Assembly (NCBI GenBank): GCA_022565015.1
Contig: JADFKI010000094.1
Location: forward strand, 1 to 11,914
Length of the DNA stretch: 11,914 nt
Direction: 5' to 3'
Source: Chloroflexota bacterium
GTDB lineage: Bacteria > Chloroflexota > Dehalococcoidia > Lucifugimonadales > JADFKI01
Made by a program: the position numbers and the translations under genes. Within the stretch, counting starts at the first letter, position 1. Every line of letters starts with the position of its first letter. Positions 1 through 5,962 of the stretch are shown one piece after another. The notes under the pieces are model-generated. The model saw nothing but the letters and a program-made list of their open reading frames with translations. It was not told the origin of the DNA and ran no database searches.

Positions 1-6
1 AGGCTG

Positions 7-387
7 ATGAAAAATGGGGAGTGCAGAGGGGCCAAGCCCCTTTGCCGGGAGTCTGAGGGTGTCCCTCAGATACAATTTTCTTCCTTTTCCTTACTTGAAA
101 GAGTGCCAAAGGGATTGTGGAAAGAGTATTTCAACAACCTGCTAGGCCGCGAATGGCTGATCGCTCCGTATCTAAGGGCAAGAAAATTTCAGGACTGGCA
201 TCCGGCTCCGAGACGGCAGTACGTCGTTACGCTTTCGGGCCGAGCAGAGGTCCGAATTTACGACGGTGCCTCCCGCGTGCTCAGCCAGGGAGACGTGATG
301 CTCGCCGATGATCTGACGGGGCAGGGTCACACGACCGGGAATGGGGGCGATGAGCCCTGGGTCTATCTGACCATTCAGCTCACTTAG
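7..387 (+). CDS. Cupin-domain protein, 5' end uncertain or damaged
   Basis: A small single-domain beta-barrel (cupin) protein, 126 residues if read from the ATG at 7. The cupin part is residues ~60-126. It has a DWHPAPRRQ stretch with His65 and Gln71, a glycine turn, then GDVMLADD and GQGH with His108. Many cupins bind a metal through His/Gln/Glu at such places, but the substrate cannot be read. Residues ~5-27 are translated from two perfect hairpins (21-73) and do not look like cupin sequence. Either the true start lies downstream (no good Shine-Dalgarno site seen) or the 5' end was replaced by a repeat. The left window edge hides what lies before. The gene ends 24 bases before the SDR gene on the same strand, so the two are probably co-transcribed. 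The family call is fairly safe; the start is not. Confidence 0.6.
   Translation: MKNGECRGAKPLCRESEGVPQIQFSSFSLLERVPKGLWKEYFNNLLGREWLIAPYLRARKFQDWHPAPRRQYVVTLSGRAEVRIYDGASRVLSQGDVMLADDLTGQGHTTGNGGDEPWVYLTIQLT
21..73. repeat. Tandem pair of perfect GC-rich hairpins
   Basis: Hairpin one pairs 23-32 with 36-45 around a CAA triloop, with AGGGGC/GCCCCT at its core. Hairpin two pairs 52-59 with 63-70 around a TGT triloop (TCTGAGGG/CCCTCAGA). Only six bases separate them, and an A/T/C-rich tract follows. The design resembles dispersed palindromic repeats that I associate with Dehalococcoidia-like genomes; that link is from memory and needs a genome search. The pair lies inside the 5' part of the cupin reading frame. 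Confidence 0.6.
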
Positions 388-411
388 AAGCACGGAGTCG
401 CGGAGGGCGCT

Positions 412-1167
412 ATGGCGGGCCGACTAGAAGACAAGGTTGCGATTATCACGGGAGCGGCGACGGGCATAGGTAGGGCCGCGGCCCAGCTATTCGCAAGCGA
501 AGGGGCCAAGGTGGTCGTCGCGGACCGCAACGTTCCCGCCGCCCAGGAGACCGTGTCCCTCGTTGGCGAGCAGGGCGGCGACGCGATTTTCGTTCAGACT
601 GATGTCTCCAAGGCGGAACAGGTCGAGGACATGGTCAAGCAGGCCGTCGCGGTGTTCGGTAAGCTGGACGTGCTCGTGAACAATGCGGGAATCCTGATTC
701 GGACGACCCGAATGCACGAGTTCTCCGAGATGGAGTGGGACCTGACCCTCGCCACGGACATCAAGGGCGTCTTCCTGTGCTGCAAGTATGCCATTCCGCA
801 TCTCATGGAGCGGGGCGGCTCCATCGTGAGCGTCTCTTCGACGTCGGGCATTCGGGCTTCGATCAACTCCTCGGCCTACGGAGTGAGCAAGGCGGGCGTG
901 ATCAGCCTGACGATGACGGGAGCCCGCGAGTACGCTGAGAACGGCATCAGGTTCAACGCCATCGTGCCGGGGCTGGTCGAGTCACCCCAGTCTCGTGGCA
1001 GCACGGGCAGCGCAGAGGCCTTCGAGCAGCGAGTCAGCGAGATTCCCATAGGTAGGGTCGGCAAGCCCGAGGACATAGCAGGCCTGATGCTGTACCTCGC
1101 GTCCGACGAGTCGTCTTACGTCACGGGCGCCAACTTCGTTATCGACGGCGGCAGGACGGTGGGTTAA
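412..1167 (+). CDS. Short-chain dehydrogenase/reductase (FabG-like)
   Basis: An NAD(P)-dependent oxidoreductase of the classical SDR family, 251 residues, the usual length and probably a soluble tetramer. The Rossmann motif TGAATGIG is at 13-20, NNAG at 90-93, and the catalytic Ser143, Tyr156 and Lys160 are in place. The C-terminal part has the usual PG and DGG segments. Asp38 at the end of the second beta strand favours NAD(H) over NADP(H) in this family. The tetrad Asn, expected in an N-x-x-G context, is Asp116 here (GAC). The start is supported by GGAGG at 402-406. The gene follows the cupin by 24 bases, a pairing that would fit catabolism of a small polar substrate, but the substrate is unknown. 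FabG-like names are generic for this family and do not imply fatty-acid synthesis. Confidence 0.9.
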   Translation: MAGRLEDKVAIITGAATGIGRAAAQLFASEGAKVVVADRNVPAAQETVSLVGEQGGDAIFVQTDVSKAEQVEDMVKQAVAVFGKLDVLVNNAGILIRTTRMHEFSEMEWDLTLATDIKGVFLCCKYAIPHLMERGGSIVSVSSTSGIRASINSSAYGVSKAGVISLTMTGAREYAENGIRFNAIVPGLVESPQSRGSTGSAEAFEQRVSEIPIGRVGKPEDIAGLMLYLASDESSYVTGANFVIDGGRTVG

Positions 1168-1221
1168 GGCGCGATAGAACGTTCATGTGTCTGGGTGAGA
1201 TTGATATCTGGGAGCAAAAAA

Positions 1222-1461
1222 ATGTCACGGGAAGCACTTAGGGAAATCATAGACAAGGCCGTCGCCGACTACGGATATCGACTGGCGGTCATGTGGGGCC
1301 CCGAGGACGTCATCGCGATGTCGGACCTGTCCCCCGAAGAAAGCGAAGTCCTGCTCTCTGCGATCGTCCCTGAGCTGAAAGGCCTCCCCGACCCCGTGGA
1401 GCCCTCGGACAGGCCGACGGTACAGCGGCGGCTGGCCGAAATGGCGTCCATCGGCGATTGA
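1222..1461 (+). CDS. Hypothetical 79-residue protein
   Basis: I do not recognise this protein. The ATG at 1222 is preferred over an in-frame GTG at 1195, because GGGAG at 1210-1214 sits at normal spacing before it. The product is small, charged and cysteine-free, with no membrane segment. Residues 1-17 look like an amphipathic helix. A WGPED loop follows, then an SPEESEVLLSAIVPEL helix and a Pro/Asp-rich linker into a last helix. Gene-like codon use (many third-position G/C) and the good ribosome-binding site argue that it is real. It starts 54 bases after the SDR gene and may be read from the same message. Confidence 0.6.
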   Translation: MSREALREIIDKAVADYGYRLAVMWGPEDVIAMSDLSPEESEVLLSAIVPELKGLPDPVEPSDRPTVQRRLAEMASIGD

Positions 1462-1477
1462 GCTTTTAGCTCTTTTT
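1460..1477 (+). terminator. Short possible terminator after the 79-residue gene
   Basis: GAGCT at 1460-1464 pairs with AGCTC at 1468-1472 around a TTT loop, followed by five T. The stem starts inside the stop codon. At five base pairs it is weak. It is the only terminator-like signal at the end of the cupin-SDR-hypothetical set. Confidence 0.3.
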
Positions 1478-1521
1478 AGCTATATTGAGAAGTCGGAGCG
1501 AGGCTTTATAAACTATCTTAA

Positions 1522-1694
1522 AAGATGGTTCGACAAGCTCTCCGACGAATCGGAGTCCGCAGATATACATTTTCAGGAGTCGGACACCACAAACGGAGAG
1601 GGTTCTTTCTTCTCGGTCGTCCTGTCCGACTCCCTAAATCGAATATCGCCGGACTCCGCCGCTGCGGAGAACCTGTCGAAGGGTGCTCCATCTT
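1522..1694. repeat. Long imperfect inverted-repeat (fold-back) element
   Basis: The left arm 1522-1586 pairs with the right arm 1623-1694 around a 36-base loop. From the outside in: AAGATGG/CCATCTT (7 of 7); 1529-1543 with 1666-1680 (13 of 15); two 32-base blocks, 1544-1575 and 1634-1665, sharing CGGAGTCCG and GATAT in register (about 20 of 32); and 1576-1586 with 1623-1633 (11 of 11). The right arm carries a 7-base insert at 1681-1687. A 61-codon open frame across it has no family resemblance and is not taken as a gene. The TTCGACAAGCTC core resembles widespread dispersed repeats (from memory). Confidence 0.7.
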
Positions 1695-1715
1695 GGATAG
1701 ATGTCATTAAGGCGC

Positions 1716-1756
1716 AAAAAAAAGCGGTGCTCTTCCGAGTTCGGAAGCGCACCGCT
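1716..1756 (-). terminator. Intrinsic terminator of the CcdA-type gene
   Basis: Read on the minus strand, AGCGGTGC pairs with GCACCGCT (1749-1756 with 1723-1730). An inner CTTCCGA/TCGGAAG stem continues the hairpin, and eight T follow (A at 1716-1723 on the plus strand). It lies 28 bases beyond the stop codon of the CcdA-type gene. It is one of the strongest terminators in the window. Confidence 0.9.
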
Positions 1757-1783
1757 CTTGTAATCTCTGTCGTAGAGTCGTTT

Positions 1784-2695
1784 TTAGCCCAGGCCGTCGA
1801 GAAGTCCGCCGATGGTCAGCCAGTAGAAGACGATGTACGTTCCCGCCACGATCATGAGCCAGGTGCCCACGGGCTGTATGTAGGGCATGGCCTTTCGCAT
1901 ACCCGACACCATCGCGCCCTTGAAGAGCGCCATTCCCAGGGTCAATCCCAGAATGACGACTCCCATGCCGAAGGCGTAGAGAACGAACTGGGCAAACGAT
2001 GTGGCGATGCTGGACACGGCAAATGAGGTGCCCACGACCGCGAGAAATATCGGCAGCGTGCAGCTCAGCGATGCCGTTCCATAGCTCAGTCCGAATATGA
2101 AGTATCCTTTTACGTTGGACTGACCTGGATCTCCCATTCGGTTTGCCATCTTCGTCGCCAGGGCCGAGTACAGCTTGCCGCCACTCAGCAGCCACGCCCC
2201 CGCAATCGTCAGCAGCACGCCGATGGTAAGTCCCAGCCACGGCAGGACGCTGCCCAGCAGGGACCTGGCTCCGAGTCCGATGAGGGCGCCCGCCGCGGCA
2301 AAAAGTACCACGAATCCCGCGGTAACCGCGCCGCCTACAATGACCGCCTTGCCCATGTGTTGGAGGACGGAGGGTCTTTCATCCGCGTCATTGGCCCCCA
2401 GGTAAAGCCCCATATAAGCAGGCAACATGGCGAAGCCGCAGGGGTTGAACGCAGCCGCGATTCCCGCCCCGAAGGCGAATCCCAGGGGCGCTATGACGCC
2501 CAGGCCGCCGAAGAATGAGCTCGAGCTGCCGGACAGGCCCTCAACGAACAGGTTGATTCCGTCGATGCCCGTCGCGTCCCGTACCATGAGCGCTCCTACA
2601 AATGCGACGGTGAGCGCCAGAACCCCGACCAGTCCCGGAATGACGACTCCTCGAATCAGTCTGCTTTCGTTTTCGCTGGTGATCGTGTTTTCCAC
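1784..2695 (-). CDS. ccdA: CcdA/DsbD-family membrane thiol-disulfide transporter
   Basis: Members of this family carry reducing power from cytoplasmic thioredoxin across the membrane to outer thiol proteins, for cytochrome c maturation or disulfide repair. The 303-residue product has an extra N-terminal membrane helix (~16-38) and then a six-helix CcdA core. The redox pair is visible: Cys86 in a FNPCGFAMLP motif and Cys212 in SLSCTLP, 126 residues apart in two core helices. The start is GTG at 2695-2693, with GGAG (plus-strand 2704-2707) eight bases upstream. An in-frame GTG nine codons further up lacks such a site. No thioredoxin-like or cytochrome biogenesis partner is in the window. It is transcribed divergently from the siroheme reductase across about 530 bases. 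The family is confident; the exact partner is not. Confidence 0.85.
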   Translation of the reverse strand: MENTITSENESRLIRGVVIPGLVGVLALTVAFVGALMVRDATGIDGINLFVEGLSGSSSSFFGGLGVIAPLGFAFGAGIAAAFNPCGFAMLPAYMGLYLGANDADERPSVLQHMGKAVIVGGAVTAGFVVLFAAAGALIGLGARSLLGSVLPWLGLTIGVLLTIAGAWLLSGGKLYSALATKMANRMGDPGQSNVKGYFIFGLSYGTASLSCTLPIFLAVVGTSFAVSSIATSFAQFVLYAFGMGVVILGLTLGMALFKGAMVSGMRKAMPYIQPVGTWLMIVAGTYIVFYWLTIGGLLDGLG

Positions 2696-2730
2696 TTTAA
2701 AGGCTCCTACGCACTTCTGCACGTGCTTCT

Positions 2731-2757
2731 ATTCTATCCAACGCAGGGAGTTTGCAA
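2731..2757 (-). promoter_or_regulatory. Possible promoter of the CcdA-type gene
   Basis: On the minus strand, TTGCAA (2752-2757) and TAGAAT (2731-2736) are 15 bases apart, a slightly short spacer. The -10 box matches five of six consensus positions and the -35 box four of six. It would give a leader of roughly 30 bases before the GTG at 2695. Confidence 0.35.
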
Positions 2758-2854
2758 CAGTTATGAGCTGACGGTTGTACATGGCCTACGGACTCGCAGA
2801 TGTTTATATCCGCTGCCGCCCGGACGCCGCACGGCGACTTTTATAGTGTTAACC

Positions 2855-2948
2855 AGTTAGATGTGCCTGACTAACATACGGTTTGAGCCTTTGCGGGGAT
2901 TCGCATATGCCGTGAATACGATGCGCCTGTTAGTCTACGATGCGTCAG
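2855..2948. promoter_or_regulatory. Iterated motifs and alternative stems in the divergent control region
   Basis: This gene-free stretch holds ATGTGCCTG...TACG (2861-2880) and, exactly 60 bases on, ATGCGCCTG...TACG (2921-2939). TACGATGCG also occurs twice (2917-2925, 2936-2944). GACTAACA at 2869-2876 can pair with TGTTAGTC at 2928-2935, while CTAAC (2871-2875) can instead pair with GTTAG at 2855-2859. Such iteration between divergent genes suggests binding sites for a regulator, but no known operator is recognised. Confidence 0.35.
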
Positions 2949-2998
2949 GGGAATAAAGCTGCTTCTGATGCAATATACCTTTTCAGCTAGGTAATTTG

Positions 2999-3028
2999 TT
3001 GACACGCGGTCCGTCAAGCTGCTAAAGT
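2999..3028 (+). promoter_or_regulatory. Promoter for the reductase leader
   Basis: A perfect TTGACA -35 box (2999-3004) is followed 18 bases later by TAAAGT (3023-3028), four of six matches to the -10 consensus. Transcription would start near 3035, about 190 bases before the reductase start codon. CGCGGT just after the -35 box (3005-3010) and ACCGCG (3045-3050) form an inverted repeat around the -10 region. Confidence 0.55.
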
Positions 3029-3034
3029 ATTAGT

Positions 3035-3160
3035 GTTATGCTGAACCGCGATTCCGTAATTACATGCGCTTGTAGCAGCGTGCCATAGGGGTCGCTCGAC
3101 AATAGATCGGGAACCGTGTATTGCCCCATTTAGTGATTTCATCTGAGTGGGGCTTTTTTT
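3035..3160 (+). ncRNA. Candidate leader RNA or small RNA ending in a terminator
   Basis: Between the promoter at 2999-3028 and an intrinsic terminator at 3123-3160 lies about 125 bases with no reading frame of note. The terminator stands 68 bases before the siroheme reductase start, so reads into the gene must pass it. A small hairpin CGCT/AGCG (3067-3070 with 3077-3080) is present. GGGGT at 3088-3092 could pair with GCCCC at 3123-3127, the left arm of the terminator, giving an antiterminator. I do not recognise a known riboswitch, T-box, 6S or SRP RNA signature. An independent small RNA is the main alternative. Confidence 0.4.
3123..3160 (+). terminator. Intrinsic terminator upstream of the siroheme reductase
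   Basis: GCCCCA (3123-3128) pairs with TGGGGC (3148-3153) across a 19-base loop, followed by seven T (3154-3160). The hairpin-plus-T-run form is clear. Its place between promoter and gene is what makes it notable. Confidence 0.7.
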
Positions 3161-3227
3161 GTTAGAAACATGTAAGAAATGATTCAGACCGCGCCAGCAT
3201 TCGGTTACGACTTAAGAGGAGTAGAGC

Positions 3228-4994
3228 ATGACGCAGACGGAGTGGAAGCCCCGCACCAAGGGCATAATAGAAATCCTACCGGAAGAGATAACGGATTTCG
3301 AGGAGCAGGTGCGTCGTTTCCAGGCGGGGGAGTGGAACCCCAATGATTTTATGGCCTATCGCCTTCGGCAGGGCGTTTACGGGCAGAGGCAACCCGACGC
3401 GCAGATGGTGAGGGTAAAGCTGCCCTTCGGCGGCACGAACGCCGACCAGCTGGACGCCCTGGGAGAGGTCGCGGAAAGGTATACCCCTCTCAAGAAGGGC
3501 CACGTCACAACGCGCGAGAACTTTCAGTTTCACCACATTCGATTGGAAGATACGCCGGACTTAATGCGTATCATTGGCGATGTCGGGCTGAGTACGAGGG
3601 AGGCCTGCGGCAACACCGTCCGAAACGTGACGGGCTGTGCGATTTCAGGCGTCTGCGCTAATGAGCCATTCGACGTTACACCATACGCCGCGGCCTACGC
3701 CCGCTATTTCGTGAGGCATCCCTTTTGCCAGGCTCTGCCTCGCAAGATCAAGACCGCCTTCTCGGGCTGCATGAATGACTGCGCAATCGCAGGCATCCAC
3801 GACATCGGCTTTCTTCCAAAGATCGTGGACGGCAAGAAGGGCTTTCAGATGGTCGCCGGCGGCGGCACGTCCATCATGCCCCGCATAGCTCAGACACTCT
3901 ACGAGTTCGTTCCCGTGGAGGAATATCTGAAGGTTAGCGAGGCGATACTTCGCATCTTCCACCAGACCAATGAGCTGCGGCGCAACCGCATGAAGGCCCG
4001 CATCAAGTTCTACATAGACCGTATAGGCATGGATGCATTCCGCGAGGAGGTAGACGAGGAGCTGAAGCAGCCCTGGGCTCAGCGAGACTTCGACCCCACG
4101 CCACTCCTGTTCATGGAAGACGAGTCGCTCGACGCGCCTGCGCTTGACGGCGACTATTCCTCGCCATTGCCTGATGGCGACAGTGACTTTGAGGCCTGGG
4201 AGAAGAGCAATACCGAGGCGCAAAAGCAGAAGGGCTACTTTGCCGTAACCGTGAAGCTGCCCCTGGGAGACGTCGAGGCGGAGCAGTTCCATCAGCTGGC
4301 CGATATATCCAGGAGATACGCCGGAGGTCGAGCCAGGGTCACCCACCAGCAGAACCTCACTTTCAGGTGGGTGCCGGAGAAGGCGCTGCCGGCTATCTAC
4401 CAGGAGCTCAGGAACATTGGCCTTGGCGCGGTCGGCGCCCATGAGATTAGCGACGTCGTTTCATGCCCCGGGACTGACAGCTGCAAGCTTGGCATCACCT
4501 CGTCCATGGGGCTGGCAAAGGCTATGAGCGAGGCCATATCTGGCATGGATACGTCGGACCCGCTGATAAAGAAGATGCACGTCAAGATGAGCGGCTGCCC
4601 CAACGGCTGCGGTCAGCACCACATAGCCGACATTGGCTTCCACGGCGCCGCTGCAAAGGGACCGGGCGGGCAGGTGCCGGCCTACGAGCTGTTCCTTGGC
4701 GGCAGTTTTGCCCCCGGCGACACCAGGTTCGGCCAGAGGGTCAAGACCAAGGTGCCGGCCAAGAGACTTCCGGAGGCCTTTCGCAAGGTCGTGGAGGACT
4801 ACAAGGAGTGCCGCAACGAGGGTGAGGAGTTCAAGGACTACGTGCTCCGCGCCGGCACTGAGCACTTCGAGGGCATATTGGAGGAGTTCAAGGAGATCCC
4901 GGAGCTCGGCCGCGAGACTTTGGACCAGTACATAGACTGGAGCAGCACTGTCAAGTACGTGCTGGAGCGCGGCGAAGGCGAGTGCGCGGTGTAA
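3228..4994 (+). CDS. Siroheme [4Fe-4S] nitrite/sulfite reductase
   Basis: A cytoplasmic assimilatory enzyme that makes a six-electron reduction of nitrite to ammonia or of sulfite to sulfide. It is probably fed by ferredoxin, since no flavoprotein partner is nearby. The 588 residues show the usual twofold repeat: ferredoxin-like half domains near 50-115 and 335-400, each followed by a siroheme/cluster domain. Residues that bind the siroheme and anion in E. coli CysI have counterparts in Arg96, Arg132, Lys173 and Lys175. The cluster ligands are Cys413, Cys419, Cys457 and Cys461 (CPGTDSC and SGCPNGC). Oddly, the N-terminal half carries the same pattern at Cys137, Cys143, Cys181 and Cys185. AGGAG at 3217-3221 supports the ATG. 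Sequence alone does not separate nitrite from sulfite as substrate, so no symbol is given. Confidence 0.9.
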   Translation: MTQTEWKPRTKGIIEILPEEITDFEEQVRRFQAGEWNPNDFMAYRLRQGVYGQRQPDAQMVRVKLPFGGTNADQLDALGEVAERYTPLKKGHVTTRENFQFHHIRLEDTPDLMRIIGDVGLSTREACGNTVRNVTGCAISGVCANEPFDVTPYAAAYARYFVRHPFCQALPRKIKTAFSGCMNDCAIAGIHDIGFLPKIVDGKKGFQMVAGGGTSIMPRIAQTLYEFVPVEEYLKVSEAILRIFHQTNELRRNRMKARIKFYIDRIGMDAFREEVDEELKQPWAQRDFDPTPLLFMEDESLDAPALDGDYSSPLPDGDSDFEAWEKSNTEAQKQKGYFAVTVKLPLGDVEAEQFHQLADISRRYAGGRARVTHQQNLTFRWVPEKALPAIYQELRNIGLGAVGAHEISDVVSCPGTDSCKLGITSSMGLAKAMSEAISGMDTSDPLIKKMHVKMSGCPNGCGQHHIADIGFHGAAAKGPGGQVPAYELFLGGSFAPGDTRFGQRVKTKVPAKRLPEAFRKVVEDYKECRNEGEEFKDYVLRAGTEHFEGILEEFKEIPELGRETLDQYIDWSSTVKYVLERGEGECAV

Positions 4995-5025
4995 CGGGAT
5001 CTCGGACAAAGTCCGTATCAAGAGA

Positions 5026-5053
5026 AATGGCCCCGGTTTTCCGGGGCCATTTT
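5026..5053. terminator. Bidirectional terminator between convergent genes
   Basis: An 11-base perfect stem (5026-5036 with 5041-5051, core GGCCCCGG/CCGGGGCC) with a TTTT loop. A short T run follows on the plus strand, and T-rich sequence also follows on the minus strand. It lies between the reductase and the convergent membrane-protein gene, so it probably serves both. A smaller CGGAC/GTCCG hairpin sits just before it at 5003-5015. Confidence 0.75.
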
Positions 5054-5121
5054 AGCTACTCAACAAACTATCGTCGCGCCGTTCTCCGAGAGCGAGCGCC
5101 CCTGTGGGCGCAGGTTGGAAT

Positions 5122-5526
5122 CTACTTTTTCAGCCGCCTGCGAAACCGCCCCCACAACGTGGTCAGCGCATTTTGACAAGGCTCTTCGATCAGCTGGCCC
5201 CGCCATTTCTTCTCAGGGCCCTTGCGGCCGGGCACAAAGAACATTCCATATGCCACGAAAAATAATATAAGTCCTGCCAGTGCAAGGGGAACGACGACGA
5301 CGGGCATGAACATGCGAAGCACCAGTGCCGCCAGCAACAGCGATATCGCGGTCAGCATCACCCTGCCTGGAGAGATCGACCACCCCCTTTTGCCCATAGA
5401 CTGGCGGAAATACTGTCGCAAGAGCCGCCACAGCCCGGGCCTGGGTTGCCGCTCAACAGGGGCGATGGGGGCTTCCCCTGCCTTTTCCAGGATCTCTTCG
5501 ATCTCTTTTTGGTACTGCTCGGACAT
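5122..5526 (-). CDS. Small membrane protein of unknown function
   Basis: A 134-residue protein with no family I recognise. Residues 1-55 are charged and cytoplasm-like: an EIEEILEKAGEAP helix, then a Pro/Arg-rich segment with aromatic residues. Two hydrophobic helices follow (~55-74 and ~76-97), separated by MPVVVVPLA with almost no loop, so a tight hairpin in the membrane. The C-terminal tail ends in RFRRRLKK. Positive charge on both sides of the helix pair predicts both ends inside the cell. The ATG at 5526 has GAGG (minus strand) eight bases upstream. It stands alone, convergent with the reductase and divergent from trigger factor. It could be a small membrane anchor or assembly factor, but nothing in the sequence decides this. 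Confidence 0.75.
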   Translation of the reverse strand: MSEQYQKEIEEILEKAGEAPIAPVERQPRPGLWRLLRQYFRQSMGKRGWSISPGRVMLTAISLLLAALVLRMFMPVVVVPLALAGLILFFVAYGMFFVPGRKGPEKKWRGQLIEEPCQNALTTLWGRFRRRLKK

Positions 5527-5600
5527 CCTTACACCTCAAACCCGGAAAGCCGGCGAGATCTTAACGAAGTCGTGGGCATCGAAGGGGCTAGTCCCATCAT

Positions 5601-5630
5601 GTCTATGCATTATATAACGTATTCATAGAC
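5601..5630 (-). promoter_or_regulatory. Possible promoter with palindrome for the small membrane protein
   Basis: Read on the minus strand, a perfect TATAAT lies at 5609-5614, about 85 bases before the start codon, with no good -35 box. It sits within an inverted repeat GTCTATG/CATAGAC (5601-5607 with 5624-5630), an arrangement that could be an operator. The rest of this ~430-base gap (5631-5900) shows only a 6-base AGTGAC/GTCACT repeat and two copies of TTTCAATA (5823-5830, 5834-5841). Confidence 0.35.
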
Positions 5631-5921
5631 TCCGAGGCCACACTGGAATATACGCGCGGGCGATACAGCCCCATTGCGGATACGAGTGACACCAACTGGC
5701 TGCCTGCTCCGATCGAGTCACTATCATGCACCTCCGCCCCTCCATGTCCTTAACCGCATCCTAAACAACGGGAACGCAGCGTGTCAAGGCGAGAATTCGT
5801 AGTCGAAAATGCTCAAGACGGATTTCAATATGCTTTCAATACATTGAACAATGATTATGTCCCTCCAAGCCCCTAGCAAGCGCTTTAGAGGCCGCCGGAC
5901 TATTATCTGCGGGGCGTGCCG

Positions 5922-5930
5922 TGATATAAT
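5922..5930 (+). promoter_or_regulatory. Extended -10 promoter of the tig-clpP-clpX operon
   Basis: TGATATAAT is a perfect TATAAT (5925-5930) with the TGN extension. No convincing -35 box lies 16-18 bases upstream, as is common for extended -10 promoters. Transcription would begin near 5937, about 26 bases before the GTG start of trigger factor. No CIRCE, CtsR or HAIR-type heat-shock operator is seen. Confidence 0.6.
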
Positions 5931-5962
5931 CAAGAGTACAAACGCATAGCTTGGAGTCGTCC

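Noticed and set aside
1525..1710. 61-codon plus-strand frame
   Set aside because: It lies within the fold-back element, has no ribosome-binding site, and its product is a translation of inverted-repeat arms.
3035..3122. Known RNA class (cobalamin, SAM or T-box riboswitch, 6S, SRP RNA) or tRNA
   Set aside because: None of the core sequence signatures I know for these classes is present. It is kept only as an unclassified leader candidate.
3645..4442. 265-codon minus-strand frame
   Set aside because: It is antisense to the siroheme reductase, whose motifs are intact on the plus strand, and the antisense product resembles no family.
5222..5617. 131-codon plus-strand frame
   Set aside because: It is opposite the small membrane protein, which has a good start, sensible membrane helices and a convergent terminator. 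The plus-strand product has none of these.
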